64,000 bases of DNA from Paralvinella palmiformis. Its lineage: Eukaryota > Annelida > Polychaeta > Terebellida > Alvinellidae. The stretch lies in assembly GCA_025642065.1 (NCBI GenBank), contig JAODUP010000840.1:62001-126000 (forward strand), written 5' to 3'. The translations under genes and the position numbers were made by a program. The notes below the pieces were generated by a model, which saw only the letters and a program-made list of their open reading frames with translations, was not told the DNA's origin and searched no databases. This document shows, one piece after another, positions 45,256 through 57,591 of this stretch (positions within the stretch are counted from its first letter, which is position 1; every line of letters starts with the position of its first letter).

Positions 45256-45277
45256 TGTGTGTGTACCCCCCCCCCCG
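45105..45277. repeat. (ACT)n, (CT)n(GT)n and C-run compound tract
   Basis: ACT/TGCTACT units 45107-45195, CT 45211-45238, GT 45239-45264, C-run 45266-45276. Confidence 0.92.
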
Positions 45278-45429
45278 CGGTCTCTGTCATCAATAAACAT
45301 ACCCATCACCTCGAAGGATTAACTGTACCACGTGATCTGACCTTCAATTGTCACGTGTTTATCCGACAAGATCCAGGTATTATTGTTTAGATATTAAACT
45401 ATTATCTAAGGAGGCTGATCGATGTATAT

Positions 45430-46020
45430 TGTAAGTCTTCTCATTTATGATGATACATATGTGTCTGGTGTCTAACAATTATAACATGTCTAGTATAATT
45501 CTAGACAGAATTAATTTTCCTAATGTGAACAAAATACTAAAAATCAATCAATCTCGTATCAATATAATACATTTACCTGACTGATATGACAGAGTTGTTC
45601 CCTTGTCTATAGACATGGTACTGGACATATGTCTAATTTTATGCTGTCTAGTTTAGTTAGTGCGTTCGTTAGTATTCCTATATGGGATGTCTAGACAATG
45701 TGCATGGTTGGTATATCCGCTTAATATGTCTAACTTGGTTGTCTAACTTGGGTGTCTAGGGAAAGGTTTTCAATTGGTATGCTTGGTTCTGCGTTTCACT
45801 TATCGAAGTCGTATGTCTAACTGTTCTGTCTAGTTCAGTATGTCTAGTTGGTGTGCTGCCAGCTTTGTGTGTTTACTATGGTGTCTATCTGGTGTGTCTA
45901 GCCGACATTATCTAACCTATCTTATATATGTCTAATATATCAAGCTAATAGTTCTAACTGAGGTAAACAGTTCGTGTCGTCTAGATGCGTCTAACTAACG
46001 TGTTTACTTTGAACGTCAAC
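45430..46020. repeat. Degenerate TGTCTA-rich repeat
   Basis: TGTCTAG/TGTCTAAC words recur about twenty times with irregular spacing. The word family resembles the 54-bp minisatellite's GTCTAATGTC. Confidence 0.55.
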
Positions 46021-46049
46021 TACATATGTTATGCTGGTATTTTTATACA

Positions 46050-46128
46050 CATTTATCCAGCCACCAATAGGACTCGAACCCCAACACCTTGCCTAACCAA
46101 CAGCTATCAAACCATTCTAACTGAGGCC
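46050..46128 (-). mobile_element. tRNA-like SINE head, second family (weak)
   Basis: On the minus strand GGGGTTCGAGTCCTATTGG fits a B box, and AGTTAGAATGGTTTGATAGC upstream could be a decayed A box. It lies next to, but is distinct from, the SINE at 46148. Confidence 0.4.
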
Positions 46129-46132
46129 TCTT

Positions 46133-46147
46133 ACCATCGCAGCTTGT
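46133..46147. repeat. SINE target-site duplication, left
   Basis: ACCATCGCAGCTTGT matches 46335-46349 in 14 of 15 bases. Confidence 0.88.
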
Positions 46148-46334
46148 GATAATAATTGATGTTTTACGGCTACTTTTGTGCACATGTTAGCCTAATGGGC
46201 CGAGCGACCTCCAAATGTAATGAAACGAAGTCAAAGGTGAAACACCCTTCAGATATGCCCACGCCGAGCTTCGAACTCAGGTGGTAGTAATCTGTGCGCT
46301 GCAACGCACTACCAGTTATACCACGATGGCGCCC
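46148..46334 (-). mobile_element. tRNA-derived SINE with 15-bp target duplication
   Basis: Bounded by a 15-bp direct repeat, which defines the insertion exactly. On the minus strand it starts GGGCGCCATCGTGGTATAAC. The A-box-like TGGTATAACTGGTAGTGCG, B-box-like GAGTTCGAAGCTC, the family body and GCCGTAAAACATCAATT are all visible. The single mismatch in the duplication suggests moderate age. Confidence 0.95.
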
Positions 46335-46349
46335 ACCTTCGCAGCTTGT
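46335..46349. repeat. SINE target-site duplication, right
   Basis: ACCTTCGCAGCTTGT, partner of 46133-46147. Confidence 0.88.
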
Positions 46350-46384
46350 AAACAAGTTAATATTATCATAATTGTTAAAGGAAA

Positions 46385-46680
46385 TAACACTTTATTTTCA
46401 GTGTCGTCCATTTCCGGTCTAAGCCTAATTACGCGCGATTCATCAAATTTGCATTAATTGCGGACATTTCGATGCAATTCAAGTCCGAACCATGCCAAAT
46501 GCAATTATTTGCAGCAGACGATAGATCATTCGGCTCAGTTTTATTAACCGAATTCCATTAATTTCGCGTTATTTCCGAGCGAAATTCACCCTCGGAGGCT
46601 CGTTTTGGTCGGACGACGCCTTTTTAAAATGGCGGACTGAAATGGCGAGAACACGTGACTCTGCTTACTCCTATTATCGG
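46385..46680. promoter_or_regulatory. Candidate enhancer with octamer and homeodomain words
   Basis: A perfect POU octamer ATTTGCAT at 46447-46454 is followed by TAATTG, and CAAATGCAATTATTTGCA lies about 50 bp on. CCTAATTACG and CCATTAATTTCG add homeodomain cores. The block ends with AAAATGGCGGACTG (YY1-like) and CACGTG at 46652. CpG content is high and there is no simple repeat. The cluster resembles developmental enhancers, by motif reading only. Confidence 0.38.
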
Positions 46681-47031
46681 CAACAGCGCGTGACTTGAAG
46701 TTTATTATCGGGTAAAGAAAGAGGCCGGTTCATATTGGCTGCTTCCAGTGTAAATCTAACGTGCCCAGCAGCCCATCTTATCCTCCAAGATGTCGTTTCC
46801 GTGGTGAATGTTCGATGGACCGGCCCAGTTGGGCCCAGTTGGGCCATTGCCGATTGTTTTTCGCGATCAATCCAACAGTCCAGCTGAGTGCTTCTGTTGG
46901 GCAAATTTCTATAATAGGTCCGTATGTCCAGTTTAGTTAGTCTATTGGGCATAATTCAATGACTACTGGGCTACTGACAATTGGACTACCGACAGTGTTT
47001 CTATGATAAGTCGAAGTATTAAGCCCATTTC

Positions 47032-47222
47032 GATGATGATGATGATTGATGTTTTACGGCCACTTTTGTGCACACGGTAGGCTAAATGGGCCGAGCGACC
47101 TCCAAAGGTAACGAGGCGAAGTCCAAGACGAAACACCCTTCAGATATGCCCACGCCGAGATTCGAACACCGGTGGTAGTGATCTGTGGTCCAACGCGCTA
47201 CCGCTAGACCAAAGAGGCGCCC
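47032..47222 (-). mobile_element. tRNA-derived SINE, well preserved
   Basis: On the minus strand it starts GGGCGCCTCTTTGGTCTAGC. It has A box TGGTCTAGCGGTAGCGCG and B-box-like GTGTTCGAATCTC, then GCATATCTGAAGGGTGTTTC, ACCTTTGGAGGTCGCTCGGC, TAGCCTACCGTGTGCACAAA, GGCCGTAAAACATCAATC, and an (ATC)n tail at 47032-47046. It is the best copy for deriving a consensus. Confidence 0.95.
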
Positions 47223-47593
47223 TAGAACTGCAACGGGAAATACTCGCTAAAAGCCTGTAATATCGGCTGATCCTGGTTCATCGCGGATCTGTAGATCGTA
47301 TCTCTTGAAAATAAAGAATGTTTTCAATTCATCTATTACTCATCATATTGTAATATTTCAAGCTCAATGTGCGTTTACTTATTTATTTATAAAAAAAAAA
47401 TGGTTAATGAAGCGAATCGTACACAATTATTAGAGGGAAATTAATGTAAGCAAACGTTCTTGACGCGAATGGCCAAATTCCATCGCAGCGCCACTCAGCG
47501 GATTAGTTCTAATTCATAATATTCACGCACTCCACAAATGATCCATTTACATATATACTCGCAAGTATTCACTACTAGCTGAGGCCGCCTCGG
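47223..47593. other. Unique interval, nothing recognised
   Basis: An A10 run at 47391-47400. No supported feature. Confidence 0.4.
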
Positions 47594-47666
47594 TATTATA
47601 AGGCTTCGAACCTACGTCCTTTGGGTCACCAAAGGCCATTTTACCGCTGAGCCACCTGGCCCCTCG
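47594..47666 (-). mobile_element. tRNA-like sequence, probable SINE head (third type)
   Basis: On the minus strand: GGCCAGGTGGCTCAGCGGTA (A box TGGCTCAGCGG), then GTAGGTTCGAAGCC (B box GGTTCGAAGCC). The box spacing suits RNA polymerase III. Acceptor-stem pairing is not evident, so I treat it as tRNA-derived rather than a working tRNA. Confidence 0.5.
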
Positions 47667-47762
47667 TAGTTCGCCCAGCGCCCAGCCCAAGTGGACTGCT
47701 CGAATTGTTATTCGAACGCCAAGTCTCAACGATCTGATCAAAGAACTTGGAGGAGGTCAGAT

Positions 47763-47782
47763 TGAGAGAGAGAGAGAGAGAG
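47763..47782. repeat. (GA)n microsatellite
   Basis: Short GA array. A CTCF-like minus-strand word GCTGCCCTCTATTGG lies at 47933-47947. Confidence 0.9.
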
Positions 47783-48180
47783 AAGCCATTGTGTGTCCGA
47801 TGATCACTTCGCAAACTGTACAACTGTCACTTCCGGTGTCGGCGCCGTGTCGACCAAACACGTGATTTCCGGTGAAGAACCGGAAATTACGAGTCGTTCG
47901 GCACGATGTGATGGTAATCTTATCCTACCGATGCTGCCCTCTATTGGGAACTGAGTGAAGAGTTTTGATTTGCCGTAACAATCGAAGATTGAAATGTTCA
48001 GTAATAATTTAATATCGTGTGGAGAGATGGATGACTCTTCATGGAATAGGCTGTTTCATATTCAGGGAACAACCATTTGGCAATTTAGTTATCGACTACG
48101 AATACATGAATTTAATCTCTTTTAATCCCCGAGATTATTTTTGTTTAAAACTATAATTCTAGTATATAAACACTGATTTA

Positions 48181-48270
48181 GTGAGAGAGTGATTGATTGT
48201 TTGAGTGAGTGAGTGATTGAGTCAGTCAGTCAGTCAGTCAGTCAGTCAGTCAGTCAGTCAGTCAGTCAGA
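48181..48270. repeat. TGAG then (CAGT)n tract
   Basis: Imperfect GTGA/TGAT units at 48181-48222 pass into perfect (CAGT)n to 48269. Confidence 0.93.
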
Positions 48271-48691
48271 GGGTATTTTTTGTTTAGTATATATGCGGGA
48301 ACTACGGCCCCACTCACTGGGTAACTCAGACTAGATGAAATATACCACAGACATAAACAAAACTAGGATTCTTACCCCAAACCTGGAAACATTTAGACCA
48401 GTGCACTACGAATTGTGCTATCGAAGCGGATTTCGTGTGACTGAGACGTAAGTCTACCGACAACCAAACCGGATATTGTTTCTCCGAACGAACATTAATC
48501 TGAGGGCACGTATATTAATCATAACCTATCTACCTAGATCCTACTCTCCACGACCAATTGATCCCGAATATATCATCGTATATCCAGATATCCTTCATGA
48601 TCACTTTGTCTCTGTGTGATTACGTCTTCTGGATAGTGACGTATTAGACATTGTTACTTCCAATTATTGTAACAAATATCGTCATCAATTT

Positions 48692-48692
<1 letters not shown>
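48271..48692. other. Unique interval with a possible decayed SINE
   Basis: On the minus strand 48310-48430 has a TAGTGCACTGGTCTAAATG ... CCAGGTTTGGGGTAAGAATCC layout followed by TATTTCATCT, loosely like the tRNA-type element at 63010. Too weak for a separate call. Confidence 0.35.

Positions 48693-48693
<1 letters not shown>

Positions 48694-48770
<77 letters not shown>
48694..48770. repeat. (GT)n microsatellite, 77 bp
   Basis: Perfect GT array. Confidence 0.97.
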
Positions 48771-48771
<1 letters not shown>

Positions 48772-48838
48772 ATAATTTACCTGTAGCGCTTTCGTTCTAT
48801 CAATTTCTATGTTGCTAATAGTACATATAACTGTCACT

Positions 48839-49370
48839 AATGATGATGATGATGATGATGATTGTAATAATAATGATAATTATGGTAATAAGGATGATGA
48901 TGATGATTATCATGATGATAATTTAAACTCATTTAAATTTATATATACTATATTTATCTGTAAAAAAAGACATCAACAAATACTACTCTTGCTGTTGTTA
49001 CTGTCTCTCATTCTACTACTATTACTACTATTATTACTATTATTACTATTACTACTATTACTAATACTATTACTTCTATTACTATTATTATTACTACTAC
49101 TATTACTATTACTACTATTACTATTACTACTATTACTACTACTAGTACTATTACTATTATTACTATTACTACTATTATTACTATTACTACTATTACTACT
49201 ACTACAACTACTATTACTAATATTAGTATTACTACTAGTAGTACTATTACTACTATTACTACTCCTAGCGATATTACTCTAATTGTTGTAACTCTTATTG
49301 GTGATATTAATAATGATGCTCGCCATCATTTCCATCATCATCATCATCATTATCATCATCATTATTTGTA
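48839..49370. repeat. GAT and long (ACT/ATT)n trinucleotide tract
   Basis: GAT units 48839-48925, then about 280 bp of ACT/ATT/CTA units at 48987-49265 and ATC units 49323-49364. The Leu-rich 157-codon frame is repeat translation. Confidence 0.93.
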
Positions 49371-49379
49371 TCGCATCTC

Positions 49380-50660
49380 AAGGCCATTCTATGGTGAAGA
49401 GCACTTTCCATCCAATCTGTTTTCTCTATGCTAATGTAGCATGACGTATATGACTAATGAATATTCATTATCATCTATGCGGATGATCTCCCGTGAAAGA
49501 CGGCCCTTTATTGGTAACAATAAACCTCTGAAATGTGGCCTTCATTCGACAATTTCAGCCATTTTGCTTCGTCATTAAGTCAAACTGTGAAAACTAATCC
49601 CGAATATTTAGTACCGACATCTTTGTGGTCGTGATCACGTGATCAAAAGTCACTTCCCGTTAATTTAGACGCATCAGTGGAAATGACATGCTGTTAGAAG
49701 CCCCCCGCCCCCGGCACCCTCTTATAAAGTATCCAGTTTCCGCTATTTGACGCGCATGCGTAGAGTGCCGATTTCGATTTTGATACTATTAACAGACGGG
49801 TCGTTGATCTGCGCTTATCGTACATTAACGTACCATGGCGTACAATGACCGACTGATGCCAAGTGGCATACGCTAAGTGACGCAAACAAAAACATCGTCA
49901 CAAACCGGAAACGGTCGAAGGAGACTCGTGCTATCACCTAAAAAAGGTCACTCGGTGCTCGAATCCCTCCTTAAAGAGTCTCATTACTTAGAGAAGACGA
50001 ACGCGGATCCAAAAGAGGGCCCTGATTGGTCACCATTCCATTGTTCCCGACACGCCCCGGCAAAAAGATGGCTGACATGTTTTGTCTCAGATTGACCTAT
50101 ATGATGCCTTTGACTCGGATTTTGCTGATGAGTGAGGTATTCCTTCTCCAAACGAAGAATGTTTCGCAGCAGTGAAAAATGACAACCGAATGGAGATTCT
50201 TCACCATGATCCTCCAGCTTTACATTCCGTATCCAGACGGTCCTGTCATAGTTCCGTTGATGACTTAATCAGTACAGTAATCCGCAAATCAGCAAGAACG
50301 ATTGGATCCAGAATTCCGTCAATCAATCCGATCGTCAGTCCAGACGAACTTCAGCGCGTTCGAATGATACGAAGTTAATCCAACATCGTGCGAGCAGAAA
50401 TTTTGAGAAAATGAAACTGTCAATCATAGCGGGAACCGTTATATAGGCTGTCAGTGAAAGATGTCAATCACTATTGAAAAATATTTATTTTACAAGATAT
50501 TTCAGCTGTCTTGCCAGGTAAAAGATGGCTACATCTTGAGATCGTTTAATGATGAAGATGGCGTACTGGTGGGTGGTAAGATGCTTCGGAATGGGTTAAA
50601 TGTGAAACTTGATCCGGACTCCATACTGGATCCAACAATATAGAATCCAGATGACTGTTA
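49380..50660. other. CpG-richer unique interval, unrecognised frames
   Basis: A perfect 12-bp palindrome GATCACGTGATC lies at 49633-49644, with GCGCATGCG at 49752. Short frames at 49877-50095, 50172-50378 and 50461-50643 have no recognised family. Possibly regulatory; nothing firmer. Confidence 0.35.
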
Positions 50661-50664
50661 AATG

Positions 50665-50806
50665 GATGAGTGAGTGATTGAGTGAGTAAATGAGTGATTG
50701 AGTGATTGAGCGAGTGAGTGAGTGAGTGAGTGAGTGAGTGAGTGAGTGAGTGAGTGAGTGAGTGAGTGAGTGAGTGAGTGAGTGAGTGAGTGAGTGAGTG
50801 AGTGAG
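50665..50806. repeat. (TGAG)n array
   Basis: TGAG/TGAT mixture passing into about 95 bp of pure TGAG. Confidence 0.96.
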
Positions 50807-51479
50807 CATGAATATTACGTAATCGTTCAATAATTGATGTTGTAAATATCAAGATCGTATCTCAATAGATCAGTAAGTTATTAACATTTGACCTTCTCTG
50901 GCCTTTCATCACATCCCCTCATCAAAGCTCCCTTAATTATGTGCTATTCTGGATCGTAATCCGGAGCCAATCCAGGACAAACACTAACGAGATATCTTAT
51001 GGTCCTATTAGTGTTAGTTCTAACACCACGTATTCGCCTCCCCAATAGACAACAGCGCCATCTGGTGATTGTCGGATGCCACCGCAACAGACCAGTCAGC
51101 AGTAGGCCGGTCACTAAGTAGGTCACGGCTCCCGGAAAGCTGTCAAGAGATTCCCCGTATACGTCATAGGATTCTTTCGTGTCCTGACAGATAAGATAAA
51201 ACCAAAAACAGAACGGAGTAGCCTCTCAGCGGTTTTTAATTAATTGTTCACTTTAATTAACAGTGACTCCCGATGGTTTTAGATCTAAGGGTGTGGCAAT
51301 GTCACTGAGATTTACAGGTTCCTGTTCCAGTTTTCAAGTGTTTCGGGCGATATAAAATAATCACTTTTCGGCTCATTACATCGTGGGTGGTTCACCAAAA
51401 TAAATGGTGCCACCATCTCACTGGATTGAAGAAATACGCAAAATTCCGATAGAATGATGTGCCCTAAAGTAAAATAGTA
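50807..51479. other. Unique interval with a CTCF-like word
   Basis: CAGCGCCATCTGGTGA at 51053-51068 is a strong minus-strand CTCF-like core. No gene is recognised. Confidence 0.4.
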
Positions 51480-51757
51480 GTGAGTGAGTGAGTTAGTGAG
51501 TGGGTGGTTTGTTGGTTGGGTGAGTGAGTGAGTGAATAGGTGAGTGAATAGGTGAGTGAATAGGTGAGTGAATAGGTGAGTGAGTGAATGAGCGAGCGAG
51601 CGAGTAAGTGAGCGAGTGAGCAAGTGAGTGAGTGAGTGAGTGAGTGAGTGAGTGAGTGAGTGAGTGAGTGAGTGAGTGAGTGAGTGAGTGAGTGAGTGGT
51701 GGTGGTGGTGGTGGTGAGTGAGTGAGTGAGTGAGTGGTGAGTGGTGAGTGAGTGAGT
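51480..51757. repeat. (TGAG)n array with TGAATAGG and TGG variants
   Basis: Units TGAG, TGAATAGG (repeated four times at 51532-51579), GAGC, pure TGAG 51620-51697 and (TGG)n 51698-51713. Confidence 0.95.
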
Positions 51758-51777
51758 GATCTGCCGATTTGCAGCGT

Positions 51778-52440
51778 ATAGACCGATTTAATTACCCCTG
51801 ACGCCATCTTGCGGTTGAATTTCACGCTACGGTCTCGGGTTAGAAGTCTAAGTAAGAATCACTGTGTTGTATAACGATTTACGCGTGTAGTGGCCGATAA
51901 ATGTCTTACTGAAAAGCTGTATATGGGCTATTTACCAGCTATATTTGTATTTTATTTATACTCCGTTAAAGTTATGCGATCTCCAGATCATAATTTCGCA
52001 TTTAATTGGAAAGGCATAGACCAAGACAATAAACTAATTAACTTCCAGCGAGATATGCATGACTGTCATGATCCGGCATGTCTATCTCAAACTTATTTTT
52101 TGTATAACTTTTGTCATCTGACATGACGACGTGAATGGATTTAATCAATGATCGCATCAATTAAAATTCAATGGGTGATCCCTATTACTGTAACATTGGT
52201 ATTTATGCATGATATCTTGTATTGAAATTGAACTTTTTCTTCTGAATCAGCCGTTCTTGCAATGTTTACTACATGTAAATCTCAAGGGTGGTAATACCCT
52301 AATGTAATAACATTTTTTATTTAATAATATCCCAGATACAAATAAAAATTATATTTCCAAAACTCTACATTAAATATTTAAACAATCTTCATTAAAATCA
52401 ATTTACATTCAGCTAAAAGTTTAATGTTAAAATTATTTAT
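51778..52440. repeat. EltB dispersed repeat, copy 1
   Basis: Collinear with 63264-64000, about 75-85% identical by eye. Shared blocks include GTGTAGTGGCC, GCTATTTACCAGCTATATTTG, GATCTCCAGATCATAATTT, CATCTGACATGACGA and TTTACTACATGTAAAT. The left edge (TAGACCGAT) is sharp, next to a TGAG array. The right edge is not defined because copy 2 leaves the window. No protein motif is seen. Confidence 0.85.
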
Positions 52441-52829
52441 TTAATCCATTGAAACTTATGCTAAAAAATCCCCTACATGTTGACCTGAATAGGTAAGGCT
52501 TAGCTGTGTCATTCATCCGGAAAAAAATCCCTCCGCCCAATCATTGGGTTATATCCTGATAACTATTGGGTTAAGTCCTTTGGAAAGACACAATCATTCA
52601 GCTGAAATAATAGTCTCAGTCTCCGTGTAACATGAAATAATTTGCTGAAAGATTTCCTGTATTAACCGATAGCGAAAAGACGCCATCCCCTGTTAACAAT
52701 GGGCGACATAGCTGTTTCTAACCCAGAGACATGCAGTTGGCAACCGATGCAACGCATTTCGCATGGATCTGAGGCGAGCACCGTTGACTTTCAAAGAATG
52801 CAAATTAGCGGATTACGATGTTGGTTTTT
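52441..52829. other. Unique or EltB-continuing interval
   Basis: May continue EltB beyond the part testable in this window. No gene is recognised. Confidence 0.35.
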
Positions 52830-53020
52830 AACATTTCGTATAGCAGATTGTTGCTATCATTGTAATTGTTGTAATTGTTGACATAGTTGTAATTGTTGTA
52901 ATTGTTGTTTTTGTTGTAAATGTTGACATAGTTTTGTAATTTTTGTGATTGTTGTTATTATTGTAATTGTTGCTATTGTTGCTATTGTTAATATTGTTGT
53001 TATTGCTGCTGCGGTTGCGG
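52830..53020. repeat. TTG/TGTAAT imperfect tract
   Basis: TTGTAATTGTTG units. Poly-Asn/Thr/Ile frames on the minus strand derive from it. Confidence 0.85.
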
Positions 53021-53541
53021 GAGATGTTCTGGCACCACACTGTGAGACTGATTCGATCATCAGTGTCGTATTTCTCATTTGCACCGAGTCGCCTTTAACT
53101 GATCCAAAACAGTGGGCGTGTCCGGAAGGCGGCCGAGACACATCGACCATGATTATTTTGGTTATTTTCGCGGATGCGCTCCGGGCCGTTGAGTTATTGA
53201 TATTGTTGGTTTCGTCGTTCAAGTTTGTTGATTCTTACGGAAGAGTGAGGCGTTGAATCGCTTCTAGATTGATAACAATTCGGTACTCGCCCGTAAACGT
53301 GACCATACCACGTCAACAACATAGACAGACAGGCCTATAGAATGTGCAGAACTGAGCAAAACATGCCTATAGCACGTCTAGCACATAGCGGAAGATGTCT
53401 CGGAAATATCTAGAACATGCACAAGCGCTTACATAGCATAATAACAACATCAACCTAGAAAAATAGGTCAACCAATGCTTCAGAACATACTAAGATCAAT
53501 CTGGAGAAGTTTGAGAACATTCATACTTTGGGAAACCTACA

Positions 53542-53544
<3 letters not shown>
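53021..53544. other. Unique interval, nothing recognised
   Basis: Repeated AACAT/AGAACAT words at 53340-53525 suggest a very decayed repeat. Confidence 0.4.
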
Positions 53545-53580
<36 letters not shown>

Positions 53581-53595
53581 CGGGCGCGAGCTTGT
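53545..53595. repeat. (GT)n tract with GC end
   Basis: GT 53545-53579, then GCGGGCGCGAGC. Confidence 0.92.
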
Positions 53596-53670
53596 GCGCG
53601 TGTCCCGAAAGTCCGAAATGAGAGATATAAATCTTGCCAGTTTGCCTTTTTGTTCGATACTATACTCACA

Positions 53671-53721
53671 ATATCAGTGAGTACAGTTTCAGTGAGTACA
53701 GTTTCAGTGAGTACAGTAATT
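53671..53721. repeat. 16-bp direct repeat, three copies
   Basis: TCAGTGAGTACAGTTT occurs twice in perfect tandem, followed by a third partial copy. Confidence 0.92.
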
Positions 53722-53851
53722 CGAAAGATGATTATTTCACAATCCGATCGTGTACTCTATCGTATCGGATCGATATTCGATTTACATATTGGTAAAAGCT
53801 CGTTATTCGTAATATCCGTAGAATGAACTAATAACAAAGAAGCCCTGAATA

Positions 53852-54439
<588 letters not shown>

Positions 54440-54530
54440 GTAACGCCATTTCAATAAAGCTAGGCCGGATTTGAACTCCGATGTCAGAGACACTTGGCCA
54501 ACCGCACTACCTCCAGAGCTATGAATATTA
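54440..54530 (-). mobile_element. tRNA-like SINE head (weak)
   Basis: On the minus strand GGTAGTGCGGTTGGCCAAGT looks like a Leu/Ser-type A-box region, and GGAGTTCAAATCCGG a good B box. No body shared with the main SINE family is visible. Confidence 0.45.
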
Positions 54531-55845
54531 TCCGTATGGAATCTCTACAATTATATACAACGTCTATAAGAGATATATTTCCATCAGTGGGCTACTACTT
54601 GAGTATATAGGTTGTATTGACCGAATATAGAATGACGACACAGTAAGGAGAGGGCTGTCATCTTAAGGTGAAGCCGCTTCAATTAAGCTGCCTAACCAGG
54701 TACCAGGCTGCAATTTCCATCATATTATCATATTTTCTGACCGTTCATAGCGTAATATAAACAGCATAAATAGCTTATTAAGGATTTCCCTTTTTTGTTC
54801 AATTTTTTTATGCCAATATGGTTCCCTTTATTCTTTATATACTGTGAATAAAAATAAGATTTTCAAAGGTTTTGGGTGAAATTGGTTCCTTCATCCTTAT
54901 TGTTGATCTCACATGAGACATGTGGCAATGAGGCTAGTTAGAAAGAAATCACATAACCGAGCCGAAACCTTTTGCTGGTGGATGAAATATCCCACAGGAC
55001 CAAATATAATCGGGATTCAATCCGAGAATTTGGTTCTCTGTTGTATAATGCGAATAGGTCACGAGAATATCTTTCTAGAAAAGTGTACGGATAAATATCA
55101 CTAGGTGAATAATGTTTCTGACTGAACATCTGTTTCAGCCTTTTCATTTCCGGTAACTTTTCATATTTTTTTACCAGTTGCGACCCGCAACCGCAGTTTT
55201 TCCGGCTGCCGCCAGATGTTACATTAATAATGAATAATATATATGTCCCCAAAACTGGGCACCTTAATCATGGCATGAAAAGCGTGAATTGAAATTTGAG
55301 AGCTATAGCAAAGTTGATGGAACATTAGAAATTCAGCTAGATAGTACCATTTAAGACACGTCGAGATCGCTATATTTACGACGTCACCATCGATTCAATC
55401 CAGCGACCACGCTCGCTTAATCGTATTGGCTCTTTGAAAAGGTGACCTTAATAATGTAGAGTTAATATAAAGCTCCTTTACAGGTAGGACCCATTCGAAG
55501 ATGTCGTACAATGCACGTCATTCACATTAATTAGTAATGTCCAGATAATCTGCGCCTAGACAACGAATCTGTCTTGCACTTTTGTCATCGAGAAAAGATA
55601 TCGCGAAGCATCGGCTCTGAAAATATGAATATAGAGATCTGACGCCAGAGGGTGCCATCTGGTGTATTATTCATGAATAGTAAAATTGCGTATTAGGTTA
55701 TAATGACCTTATCATCAGGTTATTACACGTTTATTTATGGAACTTTACTGAGTAAATGTAAACTAGAACAAACGTAGCCTGATTAATCGTCCATATGTTG
55801 CATAAGTCGACAATTCGTGATTCTCTCTGTCCGTGCAGCATCAGT
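54531..55845. other. Unique interval with a CTCF-like word
   Basis: CGCCAGAGGGTGCCATCTGGTG (55643-55664), written here only for its core, contains CCAGAGGGTGCCA. The 104-codon minus frame at 54938-55252 is unrecognised. Confidence 0.35.
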
Positions 55846-55847
55846 AA

Positions 55848-55940
55848 TGCACACACACACATACGCATACATACACGCACACACACACACATATATATAT
55901 GCGCGCGAGAGAGTGTGTGCGTGTGTGTGTGTGTGTGTCA
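55848..55940. repeat. CA, TA, CG/GA and GT compound tract
   Basis: CA/CATA 55848-55888, TA 55890-55900, GCGCGAGAGAG, then GT 55912-55938. The two sides are complementary, so the tract could fold back. Confidence 0.9.
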
Positions 55941-56099
55941 GTACGTGCAATTATTCTATATGTTATCAGCAACAAATCCAGGGTGATAACATGTCACGGC
56001 GTGGTCTCCGCCGTACAGTAAGACAATCTAGTTAATTACCCCAGGAGCATACCATCGCCGTATATTGTAATAGTGACACGACCTGTCAAGACAAATAGG

Positions 56100-56900
56100 T
56101 CAACTTATAACTAATTAGCATAGGTCCTTATACCACTGACTTTATACAGATACACGCACACGCGAACCGACATCCACGAAAACCTGAATATACTCCGACA
56201 AGGAACCGGAATTGACCTTCCCCGATCGCCAGATGTATTTCCGGTCGTTCTCGCTGACGACAATGCCATGTTACGATCGATGCCCGGCACGTGTAGCGAC
56301 GTATCGTCGATCAATGGGCGACAATAGAGGGATCCACTTAATGCGTCCTGAAGAAAACAAGATGATGAATCTAACATCGATAACTCTCCGCCTCGGCAAG
56401 TCTCCCCCCCCCCCCCCGCTCACACGACACAAAGATGGTGGCTTCCCATTGTTAGGCGTCGGGTTATAAGACAATATTGCTCGAACCCGGATCGACACAA
56501 TGGCCTCGTGGCGACTTGAGCGATAATAGGTGTAGTTAGTCAATCTGTCACGTGATGTTGTTCATCCTATACTCGTACGACTGGAAAATATTTGCGTGAT
56601 AATTATCATCTATAATTATTGTCTCCAGGGACGATAAAACAAATACCGACCTACTCAAACCTCATGTTAGATCCGCCTCTGGCATTGTCACGGATCCGCC
56701 TCTCAGCCTCCCACCGGCTAGATTCTCCTCTCCTTGTTTTATTAGACTGGAGTGTCGCGCGAGTGGCGACATCTTTTGGCAGTTGTTGAGTTAAGCAAGC
56801 TGATCGCAAGTCTTCTCTGATGAATTCGAACCCATAATGGAGCTGTCATCTGTTATGCGGCTCCGATTCCTTTACCCCACAGACCGCCAGGGGGAGTTTA
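56100..56900. other. CpG-richer unique interval, C-run and CTCF-like word
   Basis: A run of about 14 C lies at 56404-56417. ACCGCCAGGGGGAGTT (56883-56898) fits a CTCF core, and CACGTG lies at 56549. Overlapping frames of 85-90 codons on both strands are unrecognised. Confidence 0.35.
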
Positions 56901-57590
56901 GGTGTTGCTGGTCCAGAGGAAATATAAGAGGATAGAGAAAGAAACCCTAGCGTTACCCACCAGTCTCAACCTCATTCCTTACTTCACAGTCAATCCATGG
57001 TATTCATCCTCAATATTCCCAGGTCAACATCCAAACGCTAACAAATACATCCCACCTGAACACCTCTCCTCAAAATTATCACCTCAAACTTTCTACAAAC
57101 ACCATTCTTCAGCCTTCACAGTTCACCATCCCCGCTCAGTATCCCTACTCATTAGCTCTCCTCAAACTTACCCCCTCGTCATTCTCTCCTAATCATAGTT
57201 TCTCAGTCTCCCAACTCAATAACAACATCTGAACATCCTCCGTAGCCTTCTTCCCCTTCCTAACATCCTTCTTCGGCAACATCCACCTTAACTCTGAAAC
57301 CTCAACATCCACCTTTAACATCCATCCTCAACATGCTACCTGGACATCCCCTAATAATGATGCCCCTGCCACATGCATCCATCGAATTCCAGCCATTAAC
57401 ATCCCTAGCTACACGCCACAAATTAATACACGGCTAATGAAGCACTCATACAGAAAAGTAAACAGATGGTGGGGCTAATTCCCCCCCTACCTAATCTACC
57501 CGCGCACACTAATTGCCTTAGGCACTCGATGAGCTCAATCGTAACGAGTTAGCATTCTTTAGGGTTCTCGGTTAGAAGGGTCCATGTAGG
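56901..57590. other. C+T/A-rich interval with ACATCC words
   Basis: Loosely repeated CAACATCC/TCCTCAAC words at 57020-57360. The 96-codon frame at 56902-57192 reflects this composition. Confidence 0.4.
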
Positions 57591-57591
57591 A

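Noticed and set aside
46988..47222. Functional tRNA genes at SINE heads (also 31075, 33585, 60370, 47650)
   Set aside because: A and B boxes are present but the acceptor stem does not close and each head continues into a SINE body or unknown DNA.
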